Source of the DNA: Bacillus sp. ISL-34
GTDB taxonomy: Bacteria; Bacillota; Bacilli; Bacillales; DSM-1321
DNA length: 64,000 nucleotides
Direction of reading: 5' to 3'
NCBI RefSeq assembly: GCF_018613325.1
Contig: NZ_JAGGQJ010000004.1
Coordinates: 396,389-460,388, forward strand
Shown here: positions 1 to 8,903 of the stretch, in pieces
How positions within the stretch are numbered: position 1 is the first letter of the stretch
How the letters are laid out: every line of letters begins with the position of its first letter
Position numbers and translations under genes: made by a program
Notes under the pieces: generated by a model
What the model was told of the DNA's origin: nothing
What the model saw: the letters and a program-made list of their open reading frames with translations, nothing else
Database searches by the model: none

Positions 1-34
1 CGCTCCTTAATATAAGGGGCGCTCCTTTTGGTGA

Positions 35-463
35 TCAATTGTTTCTGAAAATGGAAAAGTTCAATCCCAATGCGAAGGTGACCCATGCTATATAGGGAAT
101 CATCGCTAAACCGGATGCACGGTCTATTCTATAAAACTCGAATGCCGTTAAAGTAATCAGGGTCAGCAGTGCAGCCATTTCAATAAATGCCGTTCCGCGC
201 AAGCCCCATTTGAAGAATAAAAAAGACCATAGGAAGTTCAACCCTAGTTGAGTATCATAGAGGAGTTCAGCGGACTTCGATTCTTTTTCCTTGGATGCAA
301 TGCGATATTTCGCTATACCCATAATCGTATAAAGGCTTGTCCAAGCAACGGGGAAAGTCCAGGAGGGAGGAGCGAAAGCAGGCTTCTTGAGTTTGTCATA
401 AATTTCTTTTGAATTCCTTGTGGCGAGTATCCCCACAAGTGAACCTCCGACCACAGGTACCAA
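35..463 (-). CDS. TspO/MBR family membrane protein
   Basis: A 142-residue, Trp-rich, five-helix membrane protein of the TspO/MBR (peripheral benzodiazepine receptor-like) family, which binds porphyrins and related ligands. The family pattern is visible in the early PSWTFPVAWTSLYTIMGIA stretch and in the conserved LNFLWSFLFF helix. It is slightly short for the family (about 150-160 residues). The start is doubtful: the only usual start codon in frame is TTG at 463, and no Shine-Dalgarno sequence sits near it. The frame remains open only eleven codons further upstream (residues reading NYRKLAKSVL) before an in-frame TAG, and none of those codons is ATG or GTG. Family identity is secure; the exact N-terminus is not. 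The gene is monocistronic as far as can be seen. Confidence 0.8.
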   Translation of the reverse strand: MVPVVGGSLVGILATRNSKEIYDKLKKPAFAPPSWTFPVAWTSLYTIMGIAKYRIASKEKESKSAELLYDTQLGLNFLWSFLFFKWGLRGTAFIEMAALLTLITLTAFEFYRIDRASGLAMIPYIAWVTFALGLNFSIFRNN

Positions 464-637
464 TACACTTTTTGCTAATTTTCTGTAGTTCTAATGCGAT
501 CCTCTTCTTTCTTCATTATTTGGATGTTCTTGTACCTTTACCTTTTCATCTGAAAATAAAACATGACCCTTTGATCAAGAAGTGTAACTTTCTTCCAAAA
601 TTTTACGTCGGTACTAGTAAGAAAAGGGGGAATACCG

Positions 638-1501
638 ATGAACCGAAAAACAATGATGCTTATGTTCAGCTTGTTCCTCTTACTTGCTGCATGCATCAGT
701 AATGAAAAAGATGATTCAGCATCTAAAGCAGAGGATGAAACGGCGGAAAGTAAGATGGACGCTTCATTTTCCGGGAATAAGGTACAGGAAGAAGCAGCGG
801 AAAAGGAGGGGGTGACGGATGAAAGAAAGGTCATCCATCAAGCCCAGCTTGAGTTGAAGGTGAAGAACCTTGAAAAGGCACAAATGAAGATTGAGAATAA
901 GGTGGCTGAATATGGCGGATATGTTGTCGAGTCCAATGTATACAGGGAAGATGAAGAACTGGTGGAAGGAACGATCACTGTTCGGGTCCCAGAAGCCCAT
1001 TTTCAGGATTTTCTAGCGGATAGCGAGGGCGAGGCTTCAGAAGTGGTCGGAAGGAATGTGACAGGACAGGATGTAACGGAGCAATATGTAGATTTAAAAG
1101 CAAGATTGAAGTCAAAGAGGGCAGTTGAGGAAAGGTTGCTTGCATTCATGAAGGATGCTGAGAAGACGGAAGATTTGCTGAAAATATCATCCGATCTTGC
1201 CGTGGTGCAAGAAGAAATAGAGCAGCTGACAGGGCAAATGAAGTATCTTGAGAACCAGACCGCATATTCGACGGTTACCATCAAGTTATCACAGGACCGG
1301 ATAGTTGTACCGGGCATTGATAATAAGGAATTGAATACTTGGGAAAGAACGAATAAACAACTTGCAACGAGTGCGAATCTATTACTTAAAGCGGGTTCAG
1401 GAATCATTGTTTTTATAATAGGAAACTTGCCTATCCTCATTATTTTAGGCGGAGCTGGTGCGGCGGTCCATTGGGTGATCAAAAGAAGGGGTAAAAGGTG
1501 A
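638..1501 (+). CDS. DUF4349 lipoprotein
   Basis: A 287-residue membrane-anchored lipoprotein of the DUF4349 family. The N-terminus has a type II signal peptide ending in the lipobox LLAAC (Cys about residue 19), followed by an acidic, low-complexity linker. Residues about 65-215 form the DUF4349 domain, with a predicted coiled coil about residues 150-205 (ARLKSKRAVEERLLAFMKDA region). A single transmembrane helix near residues 250-275 is followed by the basic tail IKRRGKR. The protein is therefore tethered at both ends, outside the membrane. The start has the Shine-Dalgarno AAGGGGGA eight bases upstream. Function of the family is not established. A strong hairpin follows the stop. Confidence 0.85.
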   Translation: MNRKTMMLMFSLFLLLAACISNEKDDSASKAEDETAESKMDASFSGNKVQEEAAEKEGVTDERKVIHQAQLELKVKNLEKAQMKIENKVAEYGGYVVESNVYREDEELVEGTITVRVPEAHFQDFLADSEGEASEVVGRNVTGQDVTEQYVDLKARLKSKRAVEERLLAFMKDAEKTEDLLKISSDLAVVQEEIEQLTGQMKYLENQTAYSTVTIKLSQDRIVVPGIDNKELNTWERTNKQLATSANLLLKAGSGIIVFIIGNLPILIILGGAGAAVHWVIKRRGKR

Positions 1502-1511
1502 AGGCAGAAAG

Positions 1512-1540
1512 AGAGGGTGCCAATTAGATTGGCACCCTCT
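1512..1540. terminator. Bidirectional terminator
   Basis: A perfect 13-bp inverted repeat (AGAGGGTGCCAAT and its complement) with a 3-nt loop lies between the convergent DUF4349 gene and the amino-acid permease. T-rich sequence follows on the minus strand (CTCTTTCTG) and, more weakly, on the plus strand. Confidence 0.85.
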
Positions 1541-1545
1541 GACAT

Positions 1546-2913
1546 TTATCTTTTCCGTTTATGCAAGCCGGTCACATAATACAGGGCTACCAACAGTAAG
1601 ATCCAAATCGGACCAACGATTAGAGCGATTCTTGTATCTGCTGAAAAACCGAGTACGACCATTACGAATACTAAAAAGGCTAATGTGAAATAAGAAGTGA
1701 ATGGGAAAAGAGGCATCTTGTAAGACAAGCCTTGTTTTTCTCCCTGACTCATTTTCCGTCTAGACATAATCTGTGTGACAAGTATGGTTCCCCATGTCCA
1801 GAGTGCACCGAATGTCGCGACACTTGTGACGTAAGTGAAAACTTTATCGGCTTCCATGTAGTTAAGGTAAACGCCGAAAAGAAGCACGATAGCCGAAACG
1901 ATGATGGCAACGCCAGGAACGCCTGACTTTGTTGTACGTTCGAAGCTTTTTGGTGATTCACCTTGCTGCGCTAGGTTGAATAACATTCTTCCTGTACTGA
2001 AGATCCCGCTGTTACAAGATGAAAGGGCTGCTGTCAGTACGACAAACTGAATGATTCCTGCTGCGCCTGGTATACCGATTTTATCAAACATCATAACGAA
2101 TGGGCTGTTTTCTCCATTCATTTCATCCCATGGAGTGATCGATAAAATGACTGTCAGAGCTAAAACGTAAAAAAGTAAAATCCGGTAAAAAACGGTATCG
2201 ATGGCTCTCTTTAAAGATTTTTCAGGATTTTTAACTTCACCTGCGGTTACTCCAAGCATTTCAATTCCCAAATAGGCGAACATGACCATTTGAAACGAGA
2301 GGATGACACCAGAAATTCCATTAGGGAAGAATCCTCCATTTTCAACAAGGTTGCCGAAACCGACCGCGACTCCGCCGTTCCCTAGTCCAAAGATGATCAT
2401 TCCGAAGCCAAGGACGATCATAAGGATGATCGTAATGATCTTAATTAAGGCGAACCAAAACTCCAATTCACCGTATGCTTTTACAGCAAGAAAGTTAATC
2501 GTTGTCATGATGGCAAGTGCGGCTAACGCCCAAGCCCATTGAGGGGTATCAGGGAACCAAAATTGCATATAGATTCCGACTGCCGTAATTTCAGCCATAC
2601 AGGTGGCAATCCAAACGAACCAGTAATTCCATCCGGTTATATACCCGGCAAGAGGACCGACAAATTCGCTTGCATAGCGACTGAAAGAGCCTGCGACAGG
2701 ATTTTTTATCGCCATTTCCCCAAGTGCACGCATGATAAGATAGATCATAAGCCCGCCAATGGCATAAGAAATGATGATGGCTGGGCCGGCTAATTTAATC
2801 GCAGATGCCGAGCCGAGAAATAGACCGACTCCAATGGCTGCGCCAAGAGACATTAATGCGATATGTCGTTCTTCCAAACCTCTATGCAGTTGAGATTCTT
2901 TGGAGTTTTGCAT
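1546..2913 (-). CDS. Amino-acid permease (APC superfamily)
   Basis: A 455-residue, twelve-helix amino-acid:proton symporter of the AAT branch of the APC superfamily. The family opening is clear: HRGLEERHIALMSLGAAIG followed by VGLFLGSASAIKLAGPA, the helix 1 unwound region that binds the substrate amino group. The GEVKNPEKSLKRAI loop before helix 7 is also typical. It resembles Bacillus permeases annotated as proline, GABA or alanine transporters, but substrate cannot be decided from sequence. The start ATG follows AAAAGGGG. A perfect-match cre site sits about 150 bp upstream, so catabolite control by CcpA is likely. It is transcribed alone and ends at the terminator at 1512-1540. Confidence 0.9.
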   Translation of the reverse strand: MQNSKESQLHRGLEERHIALMSLGAAIGVGLFLGSASAIKLAGPAIIISYAIGGLMIYLIMRALGEMAIKNPVAGSFSRYASEFVGPLAGYITGWNYWFVWIATCMAEITAVGIYMQFWFPDTPQWAWALAALAIMTTINFLAVKAYGELEFWFALIKIITIILMIVLGFGMIIFGLGNGGVAVGFGNLVENGGFFPNGISGVILSFQMVMFAYLGIEMLGVTAGEVKNPEKSLKRAIDTVFYRILLFYVLALTVILSITPWDEMNGENSPFVMMFDKIGIPGAAGIIQFVVLTAALSSCNSGIFSTGRMLFNLAQQGESPKSFERTTKSGVPGVAIIVSAIVLLFGVYLNYMEADKVFTYVTSVATFGALWTWGTILVTQIMSRRKMSQGEKQGLSYKMPLFPFTSYFTLAFLVFVMVVLGFSADTRIALIVGPIWILLLVALYYVTGLHKRKR

Positions 2914-3058
2914 AATTTTCCCCTTTTCTATGTTGGAGTTTAATTTTCTCTATCTAGCATTTTATCACTAGTAGAGGAGAATACATATTATTTATTGATT
3001 TTTCACATAATATTACAACTAAATAATATATTTTAATAGGAAGAATGTAAAGCAAAAA

Positions 3059-3073
3059 ATGAAAACGCTTACT
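3059..3073. promoter_or_regulatory. cre site (CcpA operator)
   Basis: ATGAAAACGCTTACT matches the consensus WTGNAANCGNWNNCW at every position. It lies in the 316-bp gap 2914-3229, upstream of the amino-acid permease that reads leftwards from 2913. The rest of this gap is AT-rich leader and the terminator of the nuclease gene. The promoter itself was not resolved. Confidence 0.7.
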
Positions 3074-3191
3074 ACGAAAGTGTTCCTATCTTTTTTCTTC
3101 GTATCACAATCTTTAAACCCTAATTGCAATGCTATTCAACCAAAATAAAATTATGTGATTTTTCTAAAAATTTAGACATCTACCAATGGAA

Positions 3192-3219
3192 AAGCTGTCC
3201 CGAAAATATGGAACAGCTT
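3192..3219 (-). terminator. Terminator of the endonuclease gene
   Basis: The ten-base arms AAGCTGTTCC and GGGACAGCTT (one G-T pair) enclose an eight-base loop just downstream of the nuclease stop codon on the minus strand, followed by TTCC. Confidence 0.6.
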
Positions 3220-3229
3220 GTTCATTTTA

Positions 3230-4387
3230 TCATTGCCAGATGGCGGAGGCCCATTCAGGATGATCTATGAAAGGGTTGCGATTATGCTGATATTCATTAT
3301 AAATGATCTCATTCCGATTACGCTCGAAGGCATCCACTGGATCCTGTTCATTCCATTCCAGTAAAACAGCTAATTTACCATGATATGGGGCGGTACCATT
3401 GTTCACTTGATTATTTAACTCTAAATCGACTTCCCCTGCATCACCCTCGTAACGAACCGCCATATAAAACAGCATCCTGGCGACATCACCTTTGACACTA
3501 TCGCGAGGTTCCCACGAATCAGAATCATAGTAATTTCCTATAGCTTCGGTATGTTCAGAACCTCCATTATCAAAGTCCAGGTTGTTTCTAGTACTGTTGA
3601 CAGAGGTATCAGTCGGCCGAAGGTGATGCAGATCAGTGCCGGGTCCTAAAGTGGTACCGAAATCACCATGTGATTTTGCCCATACATGCTCACGATTCCA
3701 ATCATTAACACCAGATCCGTTCATCGTTTTTCCTTGAGAACGCCCTGTATAAAGAAGAATGACATTATTGGCGTTATTCGGGTCCTCATCGGTTTTCCGT
3801 AAAGCGTCCCAGACATTTGAATACGATATTTCCGAATGATCATCGATGATTTCATGGAGGGCGCTTTTTAGCGATGACCCTGATTTTCCGCTGGCTGAAT
3901 CATAGTATGAGCCAACCCCCGGTGTCTCCGGTTCTGTTGAATCATTCCCTGAAAACATGGCAGATACATCTTTTAAGCCTGGATGGGTGAAATAGGCACT
4001 AAGTGAACCGGTTACGGTGACTTTTTTTCCTTTTAAAGAAGGATTTGTTTTTAAGCCAAATTCAGAGCGGAAGGAGAATGGAACCTGAACATACAACATA
4101 TTGGAAATAGTTGTTTCCGATGAGCTTTCTGCCAATGCTATGGCGTAATCATTTGGATAGCCGCTCGTGACGACGGTATTGGCTGACGTGGGCTGTCCCA
4201 CCACATATCCGCTGACCGTTTTAATCGTGCCGTCTTGATTCGCAATGGCTTGGGAAACGGAGTAAGGAGAGGACAAGCTGCCATCGCCAGCCGCGGCTAG
4301 TGACGGGGTAATGCAAAAAGCGGAAATAAAGAATGCAAGCACGAGTAAAATGGGCAGGGAAAATCTTAATTCATGTTTTGTGAACAT
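3230..4387 (-). CDS. Secreted endonuclease I (Bsn/YurI family)
   Basis: A 385-residue secreted, non-specific nuclease. Residues 1-32 form a Sec signal peptide ending after PSLAAAG. Residues about 35-140 match the OB-fold DUF6359-type module often placed before bacillal nucleases (SSPYSVSQAIANQDGTIKTV, then VSGYVVGQ). Residues about 160-380 are an endonuclease I domain: the catalytic region reads NREHVWAKSHGDFGT, then DLHHLRPTD and NNLDFDNGG, giving the metal-binding His and Asn set. It is longer than B. subtilis Bsn because of the added N-terminal module. The start ATG follows GGAGGAATGAC. It probably serves extracellular DNA or RNA scavenging. Confidence 0.9.
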   Translation of the reverse strand: MFTKHELRFSLPILLVLAFFISAFCITPSLAAAGDGSLSSPYSVSQAIANQDGTIKTVSGYVVGQPTSANTVVTSGYPNDYAIALAESSSETTISNMLYVQVPFSFRSEFGLKTNPSLKGKKVTVTGSLSAYFTHPGLKDVSAMFSGNDSTEPETPGVGSYYDSASGKSGSSLKSALHEIIDDHSEISYSNVWDALRKTDEDPNNANNVILLYTGRSQGKTMNGSGVNDWNREHVWAKSHGDFGTTLGPGTDLHHLRPTDTSVNSTRNNLDFDNGGSEHTEAIGNYYDSDSWEPRDSVKGDVARMLFYMAVRYEGDAGEVDLELNNQVNNGTAPYHGKLAVLLEWNEQDPVDAFERNRNEIIYNEYQHNRNPFIDHPEWASAIWQ

Positions 4388-4578
4388 GTCATTCCTCCAT
4401 AAATCGATTCATACCCATTTCCAGAGAAATCGGCATGTATATGTAAAGTTATGGATATAAAGCACTTTTTCCTTCTGGACTGTCAAAAATGAGAGAATAC
4501 AGCTAGTGAAGCTTAGCGGAATTTAGGGAAATAGCCCGGGAAATATCGAAGGCTGTTATGGAAATGAAATGGATGCGA

Positions 4579-4607
4579 AAAACCGTCAGCATGCTACTGA
4601 CGGTTTT
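4579..4607 (-). terminator. Terminator overlapping the yvlD-like stop codon
   Basis: On the minus strand AACCGTCAG pairs with CTGACGGTT across a seven-base loop TAGCATG, followed by a short T run. The loop contains the TAG stop codon of the gene itself, so the last codons (Asn-Arg-Gln) are encoded by the left arm of the terminator. Confidence 0.75.
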
Positions 4608-4941
4608 TTTTACTCTGTTTTATAAGAAGACTTTGTATGAAACTTAATAACAATGATCCGATTAAAGCTCCCCAAAAAGAATTTATTACAAAGCCACTGA
4701 CGGCATAGGAAGTGATTTGGAATGTGAAGGCATTGATAATGAAAGAAAACAACCCGAACGTCAGGATGGTGATCGGCAATGTGATAAGCTGGAGAATTGG
4801 TCTAACCAGCAAGTTCATGATTGATAATATAAAAACCGCCAGCAAGGCTGTTCCGTAAGATTTAATCGTGATGGAGTCGAGAAGCCAGTCAATAACGAGC
4901 AATACCAGCCCGTTGATAAGGAAACGCATTATTATGTTCAT
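4594..4941 (-). CDS. Phage-holin-4 family membrane protein (YvlD-like)
   Basis: A 115-residue, four-helix membrane protein of the Holin_4 superfamily, close in length to B. subtilis YvlD. Hydrophobic helices lie at about residues 4-25, 30-50, 55-78 and 85-108, and the loop SIMNLLVRPILQLITLPITI is characteristic (NxxVRPxLxLxxLPxxxxT). Despite the family name, chromosomal members are not known holins, and YvlD belongs to a cell-envelope-stress operon in B. subtilis. Here it stands alone. The start ATG follows AGGAGGAG. The stop codon lies inside the terminator hairpin. Confidence 0.8.
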   Translation of the reverse strand: MNIIMRFLINGLVLLVIDWLLDSITIKSYGTALLAVFILSIMNLLVRPILQLITLPITILTFGLFSFIINAFTFQITSYAVSGFVINSFWGALIGSLLLSFIQSLLIKQSKKNRQ

Positions 4942-5093
4942 GAAAAACTCCTCCTGAAGTACCTTTACTACAAGTCATTATACTAAAATTCCATGAATTT
5001 CAGTTATATGTTTGCAGAATTGTCACAAAAAAAAGAGGAATACGATATGTATTCCCCCAAATGGAAAAGGACCTTTTTTAGGGTCTCGGACTG

Positions 5094-5262
5094 TAGACAA
5101 ATACGAAGAAGGCGGGTTTGCAGCAGTTCTTTATTTAAAAAAGTTCCAGTCGATTTCAGAAATCCGCTCCCTTTCCGCCGACTGTCTGCCAAGCCTCCTC
5201 GCCGCAAGCGTCTGCGGTGTCTTGGCTAGCCAGTTATTCGGCAGGAGTGTCGCAAATTTCTC
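5094..5262 (+). repeat. Dispersed repeat family 1, copy A (full length)
   Basis: The most complete copy of an intergenic element found four times in the window. It begins TAGACAAATACGAAG, contains AAATCCGCTCCCTTTCCGCC and GCCAAGCCTCCTCGCCGCAA, and ends GGCTAGCCAGTTATTCGG then GAGTGTCGCAAATTTCT. It has no coding signal of its own. With copy B it fills most of the 539-bp gap 4942-5480 between the yvlD-like gene and the TetR gene. Confidence 0.8.
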
Positions 5263-5341
5263 AATCCATTGAGGGTTTCATAAAGTATATCCTAGTGTTT
5301 TAATCATAGTTCGGGATATGAGCATTCCGGACTTCCTTTTG

Positions 5342-5431
5342 TAGACAAATACGAAGAAAAGCTAGTTTGCCAGCAGTTTTTTATTTAAAAACGTTCCAGT
5401 AGTTTTCAGAGATCCGCTCCTTTTCCGCCGA
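5342..5431 (+). repeat. Dispersed repeat family 1, copy B (5' half only)
   Basis: Matches the first half of copy A, from TAGACAAATACGAAGAA through AGATCCGCTCCTTTTCCGCC, then stops; the second half is missing. It lies in the same orientation about 250 bp from copy A. Confidence 0.75.
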
Positions 5432-5480
5432 AAGAACCCCATTTGTCTTCAAACTGGGACCCATTAGGGTCTTTTTCTAT

Positions 5481-6371
5481 TTAATTGTTGGCAATGATCT
5501 TTTCGAATTCACTTAATTCCAATGTGTTTTTCAATTTTGGGTTGGTGTTTAAGGAAAGCAGGGCACTTTCGATGAGAAAGATCCGCGGTTCTACGTTTTG
5601 TAAAAGTTCCTCTTGGATAAAGTGAATCAATTTTAAGTTTTTAACCCGTTCTGCTTCATCATCTTGGCATAGCCTCAGGATCATCTTTTTTAGGTCGTTT
5701 GCAGAGTGCAGGAGTGCTGTATGAAAATCCTGCTGTGTATGGAAGCACTCTGGCAGCCATTGCTTGATGAGATCGGGTTCCAAAAGCTGTGCATTTGACT
5801 TGCTGACATCTTCGAAAATGGTTTTAATCCTATCGACACAATAACGGATAATTTCAGTAGGGTTGAAATCGGGCTCTTTAGCCAAAGCATTAAAATGAAT
5901 CGTTTGATGCATCATCCCCGAGTAAAGAATGGCACAGTCCAAAATATAAGGTTTTTTATCAGCGCCGAAAATGTCGAGAAACCGTTTTGATAGCCAATGG
6001 ATATGCTGGAATTTAGCATGTGTTATGAAATTTTTAAGTTCGGTATCATTTGAAATCATTACTTCTTCATATAAGAAAAAGATTTTATTGCTTTTGTTGG
6101 AGTGCATTTGTAATTCGGATTGTTTGATGAATATTTCAATATCTGCAAGGTTTTGCCCAATCAGCAATTCATTCCGCTCTTTTTCGAATTTTTCTTGCCA
6201 AGTTAGGAAGACTGCCTTAAGCAATTCGCTTTTAGAAGAAAAATAGTTATAAAATGTACCTTTTGAAATGCCGCTATAATCTAAAATATCCTGAATGGAA
6301 GTTGCTTGATAACCCTTTTCAATAAATAATTGGTGTGCATATTTAACTACCAGTTGTTTGCGCTCATTCAT
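5481..6371 (-). CDS. TetR/AcrR family transcriptional regulator
   Basis: A 296-residue repressor. The N-terminal domain (about residues 1-60) is a classical TetR helix-turn-helix with YQATSIQDILDYSGISKGTF followed by YNYFSSKSELLKAVF. The ligand-binding half is long for the family (usual total about 190-220), closer to the larger YfiR-like Bacillus members. I chose ATG at 6371, with AAGGGTGA upstream, over an in-frame GTG three codons earlier. No efflux gene is adjacent, so the regulated target is unknown. A dyad-poor AT-rich promoter region lies upstream. Confidence 0.85.
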   Translation of the reverse strand: MNERKQLVVKYAHQLFIEKGYQATSIQDILDYSGISKGTFYNYFSSKSELLKAVFLTWQEKFEKERNELLIGQNLADIEIFIKQSELQMHSNKSNKIFFLYEEVMISNDTELKNFITHAKFQHIHWLSKRFLDIFGADKKPYILDCAILYSGMMHQTIHFNALAKEPDFNPTEIIRYCVDRIKTIFEDVSKSNAQLLEPDLIKQWLPECFHTQQDFHTALLHSANDLKKMILRLCQDDEAERVKNLKLIHFIQEELLQNVEPRIFLIESALLSLNTNPKLKNTLELSEFEKIIANN

Positions 6372-6917
6372 ATATATCACCCTTACTCTTATTGGACGGT
6401 CATTTTAACGTAATAGTATCTTATTTTCTATACGAACACAAACCAGTATGTTTACAATTTCTCTAGAAAAATAAGGGTGAAGACCTTTTGTTTCATTTAA
6501 TTTATGAAGAGTTCAAATGTACAGGAAGAGGACTGTTGAAATAATGGTTCACAAAAGCGATGAAAAATTCAGTTTCTATGGCTTCTTCTTTTCACCATTG
6601 AAATAAAGGCTGATGAGTGAACAAAGTCACAGGAAAACAATCTTGTTTGTTATAAGATGAATAGAAGGAAATAGGTGCAGTAGCGCAAAGTATCTATGAA
6701 TATTCGTTATCATTCTCGATTACTAACCCATTGGTAGGAGAAATGATAAAATCACTAGTCATGAAGGAATATTGGTTATAAGGGTCGTATACCATTATTA
6801 GGAATGGGATTATGGGAATATGCTGTTCCTTCAACGTTTATACCTTTTTGATTTTCTATATTATGGATGGATGTGAAGTTCTATCATCAATAAAAAAACA
6901 ATGAATTGATTATTATA
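6372..6917. other. Intergenic stretch without an intact gene
   Basis: About 550 bp between the TetR gene and the katA control region. An open stretch of 38 codons ending at 6781 on the plus strand reads like the tail of a membrane protein (it includes SITNPLVGEMIKSLVMKEYW) but has no start or ribosome-binding site and no family I can name. Nothing else recognisable was seen. Confidence 0.4.
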
Positions 6918-6932
6918 TTAAAATTATTATAA
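6918..6932 (+). promoter_or_regulatory. PerR box upstream of katA
   Basis: TTAAAATTATTATAA differs from the PerR consensus TTATAATNATTATAA at one position. It lies 72 bp before the katA start and just upstream of the likely -35 region (TTGATT at 6940). This places katA in the peroxide-stress regulon, as in B. subtilis. Confidence 0.75.
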
Positions 6933-6951
6933 ATAAGTATTGATTTTTTTC

Positions 6952-6966
6952 TGATAAGCTTTATCA
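6952..6966 (+). promoter_or_regulatory. Palindrome overlapping the katA promoter
   Basis: TGATAAGCTTTATCA is a perfect 6-3-6 palindrome overlapping the expected -10 region. It matches 12 of 14 positions of the Fur/PerR-type 7-1-7 pattern TGATAATNATTATCA, so it may be a second Fur-family site. Confidence 0.4.
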
Positions 6967-7003
6967 TTATATACATAAATAATAATGAAAAGGTGGTTCA
7001 ATT

Positions 7004-8458
7004 ATGACAAATAAGAAAAACCTTACTACAAGCTGGGGAGCGCCAGTTGGAGATAATCAAAACTCAATCACTGCCGGCGAACGCGGCCCGGTACTCATTC
7101 AAGATGTACACTTATTGGAAAAGCTAGCCCACTTCAACCGTGAACGTGTGCCTGAACGTGTAGTTCATGCGAAGGGTGCCGGTGCTTTCGGAACTTTCGA
7201 AGTAACGAACGACCTTTCTCAGTACACGAAAGCTAAACTATTCAATGGTGTGGGCAAGAAGACAGATCTTTTTATCCGTTTCTCCACAGTGGCAGGTGAA
7301 TTGGGTTCTGCTGATACAGTCCGTGACCCGCGTGGATTTGCTGTTAAATTCTACACGGAAGAAGGAAACTACGATATCGTCGGTAATAATACGCCTGTAT
7401 TCTTTATTCGCGATGCGATTAAATTCCCCGACTTCATTCATACACAAAAAAGAGATCCTAGAACACATTTGAAAAACCCTACGGCTGTTTGGGATTTCTG
7501 GTCACATTCACCGGAATCTCTGCACCAGGTGACGATCCTGATGTCCGATCGGGGCATTCCTGCTACACTTCGTCATACACATGGTTTCGGAAGCCACACA
7601 TTTAAATGGGTGAACGCTGAAGGAAAAGGCGTTTGGGTGAAATACCACTTCAAAACAGAACAGGGCATCAAAAACCTTGATGTGGATCTAGCTGCAAAAC
7701 TAGCAGGTGAAAACCCTGATTACCATACGGAAGATCTTTTCAATGCCATTGAAAAAGGGGACTTCCCTGCATGGAAATTATATGTTCAGATCATGCCTCT
7801 GGAAGATGCGGATACATACCGTTTCGATCCATTCGATGTGACGAAGGTATGGTCTCAAAAAGATTATCCGCTGATCGAGCTTGGTCGTATGGTATTGAAC
7901 AGAAATCCTGAAAACTACTTTGCTGAAGTAGAGCAAGCCACGTTCTCACCAGGAACATTCGTACCGGGAATTGAAGCTTCCCCAGACAAGATGCTTCAAG
8001 GACGGCTATTCGCATATGGAGATGCACATCGTTACCGTGTGGGCTCGAATCACAACCAGCTTCCGGTTAACCGTCCGAAAGTGGAAGCGAATAACTATCA
8101 ACGTGATGGCTTCATGCGTGCAGATGACAATGGCAAGGGATCTGTTTATTATGAGCCGAATAGTTTTGGAGGTCCTGCCGAATCATCGGAAAATAAAGTC
8201 ACTCCTTTCGAGGTGAATGGGCAAGCTGCACAAGTCGGTCATAATAGTGATGATCACTACACTCAAGCAGGTGACTTATACCGTCTATTAAGTGCCGAAG
8301 AGAAAACTCGCCTTGTTGACACGATCGTGGGCGCAATGAAACCTGTGGAATTGGAAGAAATCAAGCTTCGTCAAATCGGTCATTTTTACAAAGCCGATCC
8401 AGAATACGGAACACGCATAGCCGAAGGTTTAGGTTTACCTGTACCGCAAGAAGCGTAA
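7004..8458 (+). CDS. katA: Vegetative catalase
   Basis: A 484-residue haem catalase (clade 3, small subunit), near-collinear with B. subtilis KatA (483 residues). It disproportionates hydrogen peroxide in the cytosol. Catalytic residues are visible: His55 in [12 protein letters not shown], Asn128 in [11 protein letters not shown], and the haem-ligand Tyr338 in [12 protein letters not shown]. The C-terminus lacks the extra flavodoxin-like domain of large catalases. The start ATG follows AAAAGGTGG. Upstream there is a PerR box, and a strong terminator follows, so it is a single-gene peroxide-inducible unit. Confidence 0.97.
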   Translation: MTNKKNLTTSWGAPVGDNQNSITAGERGPVLIQDVHLLEKLAHFNRERVPERVVHAKGAGAFGTFEVTNDLSQYTKAKLFNGVGKKTDLFIRFSTVAGELGSADTVRDPRGFAVKFYTEEGNYDIVGNNTPVFFIRDAIKFPDFIHTQKRDPRTHLKNPTAVWDFWSHSPESLHQVTILMSDRGIPATLRHTHGFGSHTFKWVNAEGKGVWVKYHFKTEQGIKNLDVDLAAKLAGENPDYHTEDLFNAIEKGDFPAWKLYVQIMPLEDADTYRFDPFDVTKVWSQKDYPLIELGRMVLNRNPENYFAEVEQATFSPGTFVPGIEASPDKMLQGRLFAYGDAHRYRVGSNHNQLPVNRPKVEANNYQRDGFMRADDNGKGSVYYEPNSFGGPAESSENKVTPFEVNGQAAQVGHNSDDHYTQAGDLYRLLSAEEKTRLVDTIVGAMKPVELEEIKLRQIGHFYKADPEYGTRIAEGLGLPVPQEA

Positions 8459-8487
8459 AATATGGGACTCCCAATCTAGTAAATGCA

Positions 8488-8520
8488 AACAGGCATCCAT
8501 TCAATGGATGCCTGTTTTGT
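8488..8520 (+). terminator. katA terminator
   Basis: Thirteen-base arms AACAGGCATCCAT and ATGGATGCCTGTT, a three-base loop and the T-rich tail TTGTTTTA. Confidence 0.9.
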
Positions 8521-8658
8521 TTTATATAGGGCTCCATTATATAAATGACACCCGACAAGTTCGGTAACAATATATAGTTATAAATGGTTTGTAAGGAAGT
8601 CATGCTGTCAGATTAATTGGGGGCCAGTTACTTAGATTATCGGTAAAGGGTGGAATTA

Positions 8659-8890
8659 ATGACTAGTAAAAAGAATCGGGTGTTAGTAGGCAGTCCAATT
8701 TACCAGAAACCACATATTTTACAAAAGTTCCTGTTCTCACTTAGAAGGTTGGATGTGGAGGGACTGGAGCTGGCATTTTCTTCATTGATGAAATGAAGAT
8801 GAGCAATCAAGCAAAATGCTCGAGGATTTCAGTCAGGAGGAGAACAATGTCAAAGCAATAATTAAATCGAATCAGCATACATTTGGTTAA
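8659..8890 (+). pseudogene. Decayed 5' end of a family 2-like glycosyltransferase
   Basis: Three short reading-frame pieces, joined by frameshifts, spell the start of a glycosyltransferase-like protein. The first runs from ATG 8659 (KKNRVLVGSPIYQKPHILQK, then FLFSLRRLDVEGLEL). The second contains IFFID, the expected end of the first beta-alpha unit. The third reads KMLEDFSQEENNVKAIIKS. The order and character match the N-terminus of Bacillus glycosyltransferases that open with VLVGSPIxQKP. The remaining two thirds are absent; the peptidase gene begins immediately after. This accounts for most of the 8521-8903 gap. Confidence 0.55.
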
Positions 8891-8903
8891 AAGGAGGTGC
8901 AGT

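Noticed and set aside
2914..3060. Sigma-54 promoter for the first amino-acid permease
   Set aside because: TTTGC motifs occur but no GG lies ten bases upstream of the GC.
6700..6725. Fur-like box (GAGAATGATAACG on the minus strand)
   Set aside because: Only one half resembles a Fur site and no intact gene lies next to it.
6680..6781. Open stretch ending KSLVMKEYWL before katA
   Set aside because: Looks protein-like over 38 codons but lacks start and signals, and no family could be named; noted only as part of the intergenic entry.
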